Shown: in pieces, positions 5,075 through 8,706 of the stretch
How the letters are laid out: the number at the start of each line of letters is the position of its first letter
Numbering within the stretch: position 1 is the first letter of the stretch
Assembly (NCBI GenBank): GCA_030656435.1
Contig: JAUSOA010000013.1
Location: 1 to 8,706 of the forward strand
DNA: 8,706 nt
Reading direction: 5' to 3'
Origin: Acholeplasmataceae bacterium
Lineage (GTDB): Bacteria > Bacillota_I > Bacilli_A > Acholeplasmatales > Acholeplasmataceae
Program-made: the position numbers and the translations under genes
The notes under the pieces: model-generated
Databases searched by the model: none
Seen by the model: the letters and a program-made list of their open reading frames with translations, nothing else
Told to the model about the DNA's origin: nothing

Positions 5075-5854
5075 ATGTTCAAGAGAATGACAACAAGTTT
5101 ATCGAAGCCCCCGCTTGCGGTTTTTTTTATGAAAGATTCGTGGGGTCGAGCATTATTATATCTCTTTTTTCTTCCTTTGTTGCTGATTATTCCAATTCTT
5201 GGTAAATCTGCAATCAATCCTGGAATGAGTATTGAAAGATATGATACCCTAATTCAATCCATTCAAAAGAATTTTACAGTTCAAAATACCACCATTATCG
5301 ATGGGGTTTTATCATATGAAGGATCAGCTAAGGCAAAGTTTGATCATTTTTCACTTTATATCGGAAATCAGGAAATGGAACGCTCTACAATTGCTTTAAT
5401 ATTTGAAGAAACAGAGCTTGTCTTATATATGAACAAGATTGAATTTGAAAGAGTTAATTATGAAGAAATCAATTTGATGAATCATGATTTCTCGGATAAT
5501 TCACTAGCAAATTCACGAAAGCTTGCATCTTCAATCAAAATATTTTATGATGAACAAGATATATTTCTTACAACAGATGTCATGCTTACCTATTTATTTG
5601 GACTTTATGATTACACGTTTTATGTTCTTTTGATGGCAATCATGATGATGTTATTTGTCCCCAATGTTCAAATACCCTTTAGATATCGCTTGAAGTTATC
5701 GATATATCTTTCAACAATTTATATATTCATCGTATTTGTTTTGCTGCTATTTGGGCAAAAACAACTTGAATTCCTAAGCGTTTTTGCACTCTATTTTTAT
5801 CATATATGGGCATATCGCTCAATGAAAACCATTCAGAAGGGGGCTATACTGTGA
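5075..5854 (+). CDS. DUF1189-like multi-pass membrane protein
   Basis: A 259-residue membrane protein of unknown function. AAGGAG lies 8 nt before ATG 5075. A short amphipathic start (MFKRMTTSLSKPPLAVFFMKD) precedes the first membrane segment (about 26-43, ALLYLFFLPLLLIIPILG). A soluble region of about 120 residues follows (about 46-165), probably outside the cell, and then a cluster of membrane segments near 180-197, 208-227 and 230-246. This plan, and the FF-SW-GRALLYLFFLPLL opening, resemble the DUF1189 family of Bacillota, which often sits near envelope or sugar-transport genes; no biochemical role is established that I know of. The match is by recall of the family pattern, so only moderately sure. 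Its TGA stop overlaps the GTG of polC (GTGA, 5851-5854), so polC translation is coupled to it. Codons 11-18 contain an unusual GC-rich hairpin followed by eight T. Confidence 0.6.
   Translation: MFKRMTTSLSKPPLAVFFMKDSWGRALLYLFFLPLLLIIPILGKSAINPGMSIERYDTLIQSIQKNFTVQNTTIIDGVLSYEGSAKAKFDHFSLYIGNQEMERSTIALIFEETELVLYMNKIEFERVNYEEINLMNHDFSDNSLANSRKLASSIKIFYDEQDIFLTTDVMLTYLFGLYDYTFYVLLMAIMMMLFVPNVQIPFRYRLKLSIYLSTIYIFIVFVLLLFGQKQLEFLSVFALYFYHIWAYRSMKTIQKGAIL
5111..5128 (+). other. Terminator-like hairpin plus T8 inside the start of the DUF1189-like gene
   Basis: CCGCTTGCGG (5111-5120) can fold into a short GC stem capped by a CUUG tetraloop and runs directly into eight T (5121-5128). The stem is only 4 bp with the closing C-G of the tetraloop, so it would be a weak terminator. 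It stands 36 nt after the start codon, where translating ribosomes would cover it. Confidence 0.3.
5307..5324. repeat. 18-nt exact direct repeat, copy 2 (inside the DUF1189-like gene)
   Basis: Second copy of TTTTATCATATGAAGGAT, here encoding part of GVLSYEGS in the soluble region. It lies 285 nt downstream of the copy in the divergent promoter region. No other copy was noticed in the window. Confidence 0.6.
5837..5843 (+). promoter_or_regulatory. Ribosome binding site that fixes the polC GTG start
   Basis: AAGGGGG lies 7 nt before GTG 5851, within the last codons of the preceding gene. It supports the GTG, after which the protein begins directly with a PolC-like N-terminus. Confidence 0.8.
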
Positions 5855-8706
5855 GTAAAGACAAATTTCAATTATTTCTAGAACAGTCTAAATTTGTTTC
5901 ACCGATTTTAAACAGTGCTATCCTCAATCAGGTCTTCGTCGATACCAACAATCGAATTTGGGAATTTTCAATTACACTATCTGACTGCGTCGAACCAGAG
6001 GTTCTTTTACCATTTATAACAAACTTAAAAAGCTATTTCTATGTATCTAGAGTACTATCTTCGATACAAGTCAAATTCAATTATAAGTCCATCGAAAGCT
6101 TTGAAAAGCATGCGATGAGTTATTTTGATTATGCAATTATAGAATTATCCAAAGAAAAAGCGAGATATCTCGTTTTAAAAAACTATAAAGCAAGATTTGA
6201 AAAAGGGTCTTTCATCTTATCGATTGACCAAGATTCTACCTACATTCAAGATTATTTTAAGGACTTTGAAGCTATATTCAAGAGCTTTGGTCTACCTTCT
6301 AAGTTTAAATTAGAAGTTATTCACACATTAACAACGACTTCACAGCTTATTGAATCCTCGATTACTGAGCAAGATAAGGCGAACGAGCAAAAACAGGAAT
6401 ACGCTAAAAAAACAATCAAACAACAAAATATAAAAACATTCACTAAAAAGAGCAGTCCACAAGCTATCTCTATTAAAGAAATTCCTGTGGATCAGTATAG
6501 ACTCGATCAATACATGAATGAAAAGGGTGACACAAACTTTTTAATCGAAGGTGTCATTTCCAAATTGGAAGTCAGACAATTAACAAACACAACACTCATG
6601 AGCTTTGTTTTAGGTGATGACGATGATGCTATTTACATCAAGCAATTTGTTAAAACCGATAAGGATAGAGATGTTGTCGCATCACTTCATGATGGAGATT
6701 TAGTTCAAGTCAGAGGAAAAGCAAAATTCGATACCTTTCAAAAGGATGTTGTTGTTTTTGCTGATGCGATTAACTTTATCGAAAAAAACAAAAAAGAAGA
6801 ACGTTTAGATAAGTCTAAAGAAAAAAGAATTGAATTCCATGTCCATACCAAGATGTCTAACATGGATGCAGTCAATGATGCAACAGAGTATATAGAACAA
6901 GCAATCAAATGGGGTCATGAAGCAATCGCTTTTACAGATCATAATGGATTGTATGCATATCCAGAAATATATAAGGCAACCAAGGGTAAGGATATCAAAC
7001 CAATCTATGGTGTCGAGCTTGACTTTGTTGATGAAACCAACTTCACAATCACTACACCGACAGATAAAGTGATTTTGCTCAAAGATGCTAAATATGTAGT
7101 ATTTGATATAGAAACGACTGGTTTATCGGCAACTCGCGATAAAATCATCGAAATAGGAGCTGTAAAAATAGAGTCAGGAGCAATCACTGAACGTTATCAA
7201 AGCTTCGTTAACCCAGGTGAATTGCTATCTAATTTTACAACTGAACTCACCGATATCACCGATGAAATGCTAGAAAATGCACCCACAATCGATCAAGCAC
7301 TTCCCCCTTTCCTCAAATTCATTGATGGAAGTATTTTAGTTGCACATAATGCACTTTTTGATATTGGTCATATTAGAGAAAATGCGAAAAGACTTTCTCT
7401 TGATTTTGATGATTCCTTAGTTATTGATACCATCAATATGGCAAGATATTTTTACAATATGGAATTAAAGAGATTCAATTTAAAAGCAGTAGCCAAGCTT
7501 TTCAAGGTCAAACAGGAACAACACCATAGAGCCGATGATGATGCGTTTGTTACCTCTCAAATTTGGTTGAATATGCTAAACGATTTGCTTCAAAAAGGAA
7601 TTAAACTATATTCTGAAATCAATGAAGCAATCGATGTTAAAGAAGCATGGAAGCATATCATGCCCTACCACATCAATATACTCACACAAACTCAAACAGG
7701 ATATAAAAACCTTTTTAGAATCATTAGTGAATCCTTAACTACGAATTTCTATGGTGGACCAAGAACTTTAAAATCTGTAATCACTAAATATAGAGAAGGC
7801 ATCTTAATTGGTAGTGGTTGTGCAAACGGAAACGTTTTTGAAGCTGCCCTAAATCAAGGTGACGAAAGCCTTAAGCAAGCCATTTCATTTTATGATTATA
7901 TTGAGGTTCAACCCCCTCAAGCCTATAAGCATTTAAAGGAAGGGCTAGGACCACTGGGTGCTGAAATTATTGAAGCAGTTATTGCTAAAATAGTTAGATT
8001 TGCAAAAGAACAAAACAAGATTGTTATCGCCTCAGGGGATGTCCATTATTTAGAAAAAAAGGATGTACTCTATAGAGAAATCTATATTCGTACACCGCTA
8101 GTAGGTGGAGGAATTCACTCCCTGTCAAGATACAATACCATGCCTGAACAATATTTTTTAACCACTGAGGAAATGCTAAAATCTATGGCATTTTTAGGTA
8201 AGGATTTAGCATATGAAATCGTTATTAAAAATACAAATGTTTTAAACTCTATGATTGAAAAAATTCAAGCATTTCCTAAAACTCTCTATTCACTTCCTGA
8301 TGAAGCATTTAAAGATCTTTTAGGTATTGAATCGATTTCAGATGAAGTCAAGCGTCTCGTCTATGATAACTTGCAGCACCTTTATGGAGTAGAACCCCAT
8401 CAGCTTGTGATGGAAAGAGTTACTAGAGAACTCAAGAATATTATCGATAATGATTTTGCACCAAACTACTATATTTCACATCTACTCGTCAAAAAATCAT
8501 TAGATGATGGCTACTTAGTTGGTTCACGTGGATCTGTTGGTTCATCATTTGTTGCAACGCTATTAGATATTACAGAAGTCAACCCATTAAAACCCCACTA
8601 TAGATGTCCAAATGGCGATTTCACGGCTTTTTATTTAACAGATGAAGAGATACACCACTTTGGTATAACGAAGGAACAAAAGGAATTTCAACCCTTCTTA
8701 AAAGGG
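5851..8706 (+). CDS. polC: DNA polymerase III alpha subunit, PolC type (3' end outside window)
   Basis: Replicative DNA polymerase of low-GC Gram-positive bacteria, with its own proofreading exonuclease. The first 952 codons are present; family members are about 1,440 residues. Order: N-terminal domain (1-190); charged linker; OB domain (about 229-312, FLIEGVISKLEVRQ); first part of the PHP domain (about 327-410) with H330-x-H332 in RIEFHVHTKMSNMDAV and TDHN; the inserted DnaQ-like exonuclease (about 414-580) with D419-I-E421, D504 in VAHNALFDIGH and the H559...D564 motif in HHRADDDA; the rest of PHP (about 620-700, including SGDVHYL); and the start of the polymerase core with GSRGSVGSSFVATLLDITEVNP (891-912). 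The catalytic palm aspartates lie beyond the window. C919 is the first expected zinc-site cysteine, but the usual second (CPxC) is glycine 922 and no further cysteine follows in the visible 30 residues. Translation is coupled to the gene upstream by a 4-bp overlap. Confidence 0.96.
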   Translation, partial: MSKDKFQLFLEQSKFVSPILNSAILNQVFVDTNNRIWEFSITLSDCVEPEVLLPFITNLKSYFYVSRVLSSIQVKFNYKSIESFEKHAMSYFDYAIIELSKEKARYLVLKNYKARFEKGSFILSIDQDSTYIQDYFKDFEAIFKSFGLPSKFKLEVIHTLTTTSQLIESSITEQDKANEQKQEYAKKTIKQQNIKTFTKKSSPQAISIKEIPVDQYRLDQYMNEKGDTNFLIEGVISKLEVRQLTNTTLMSFVLGDDDDAIYIKQFVKTDKDRDVVASLHDGDLVQVRGKAKFDTFQKDVVVFADAINFIEKNKKEERLDKSKEKRIEFHVHTKMSNMDAVNDATEYIEQAIKWGHEAIAFTDHNGLYAYPEIYKATKGKDIKPIYGVELDFVDETNFTITTPTDKVILLKDAKYVVFDIETTGLSATRDKIIEIGAVKIESGAITERYQSFVNPGELLSNFTTELTDITDEMLENAPTIDQALPPFLKFIDGSILVAHNALFDIGHIRENAKRLSLDFDDSLVIDTINMARYFYNMELKRFNLKAVAKLFKVKQEQHHRADDDAFVTSQIWLNMLNDLLQKGIKLYSEINEAIDVKEAWKHIMPYHINILTQTQTGYKNLFRIISESLTTNFYGGPRTLKSVITKYREGILIGSGCANGNVFEAALNQGDESLKQAISFYDYIEVQPPQAYKHLKEGLGPLGAEIIEAVIAKIVRFAKEQNKIVIASGDVHYLEKKDVLYREIYIRTPLVGGGIHSLSRYNTMPEQYFLTTEEMLKSMAFLGKDLAYEIVIKNTNVLNSMIEKIQAFPKTLYSLPDEAFKDLLGIESISDEVKRLVYDNLQHLYGVEPHQLVMERVTRELKNIIDNDFAPNYYISHLLVKKSLDDGYLVGSRGSVGSSFVATLLDITEVNPLKPHYRCPNGDFTAFYLTDEEIHHFGITKEQKEFQPFLKG

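Noticed and set aside
5017..5217. Minus-strand open frame across the divergent promoter and the start of the DUF1189-like gene
   Set aside because: No ribosome site, low-complexity content, and it overlaps a better supported gene and promoter.
7005..7187. Minus-strand open frame opposite polC
   Set aside because: It lies opposite the polC PHP/exonuclease junction, whose reading frame is certain.
8608..8706. Frameshift in polC as explanation for the missing zinc cysteines
   Set aside because: The frame stays open, and both other forward frames reach stops within a short distance without giving a cysteine-rich peptide.
1..8706. tRNA, rRNA, CRISPR array, insertion sequence or prophage signals
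   Set aside because: No cloverleaf, regularly spaced repeats, transposase or terminal inverted repeats were seen; genes are dense and mostly housekeeping.

Overview
The window is AT-rich DNA that uses the standard genetic code: TGA serves as a real stop for three genes and tryptophan is TGG. It encodes a Gram-positive type PolC polymerase, short intergenic spaces, T-rich intrinsic terminators and a Gram-positive style lipoprotein. My inference is a low-GC Bacillota/Mycoplasmatota bacterium that has kept the standard code, such as Acholeplasma, Izemoplasma or a relative. The species cannot be fixed from the sequence alone.

Layout. Bases 1-648 are the 3' end of leuS, closed by an intrinsic terminator (657-684). 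Bases 699-3486 hold a compact three-gene signalling module on the + strand: an ECF-type sigma factor (765-1277), a single-pass membrane protein that overlaps it by 4 bp and is probably its anti-sigma factor (1274-2380), and a lipoprotein (2452-3486). The lipoprotein carries the extracellular RsgI-type domain with its Asn-Pro motif, followed by a long coiled coil. The same two-block DNA element with identical spacing lies just upstream of both the sigma gene and the lipoprotein gene (716-753 and 2397-2434), which suggests an autoregulated sigma regulon. A hairpin at 3508-3539 works as a terminator in both directions between this module and the convergent minus-strand pair.

The minus-strand pair (5003 down to 3524) is mnmL (radical SAM, YtqA family) followed by mnmM (methyltransferase, YtqB family). 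They overlap by 23 nt and are assigned to the last steps of mnm5s2U synthesis at the tRNA wobble position. A divergent promoter region (5004-5074) separates them from a + strand pair: a DUF1189-like membrane protein (5075-5854) overlapping by 4 bp the start of polC (5851 to the window end, 952 codons present).

The most unusual part is the sigma/anti-sigma/lipoprotein module. In classical SigI-RsgI systems one membrane protein carries both the anti-sigma segment and the autoproteolytic extracellular domain. Here these appear to be split between a membrane protein and a separate lipid-anchored protein. A second point of interest is PolC: where the four-cysteine zinc site is expected only the first cysteine is present in the visible part.
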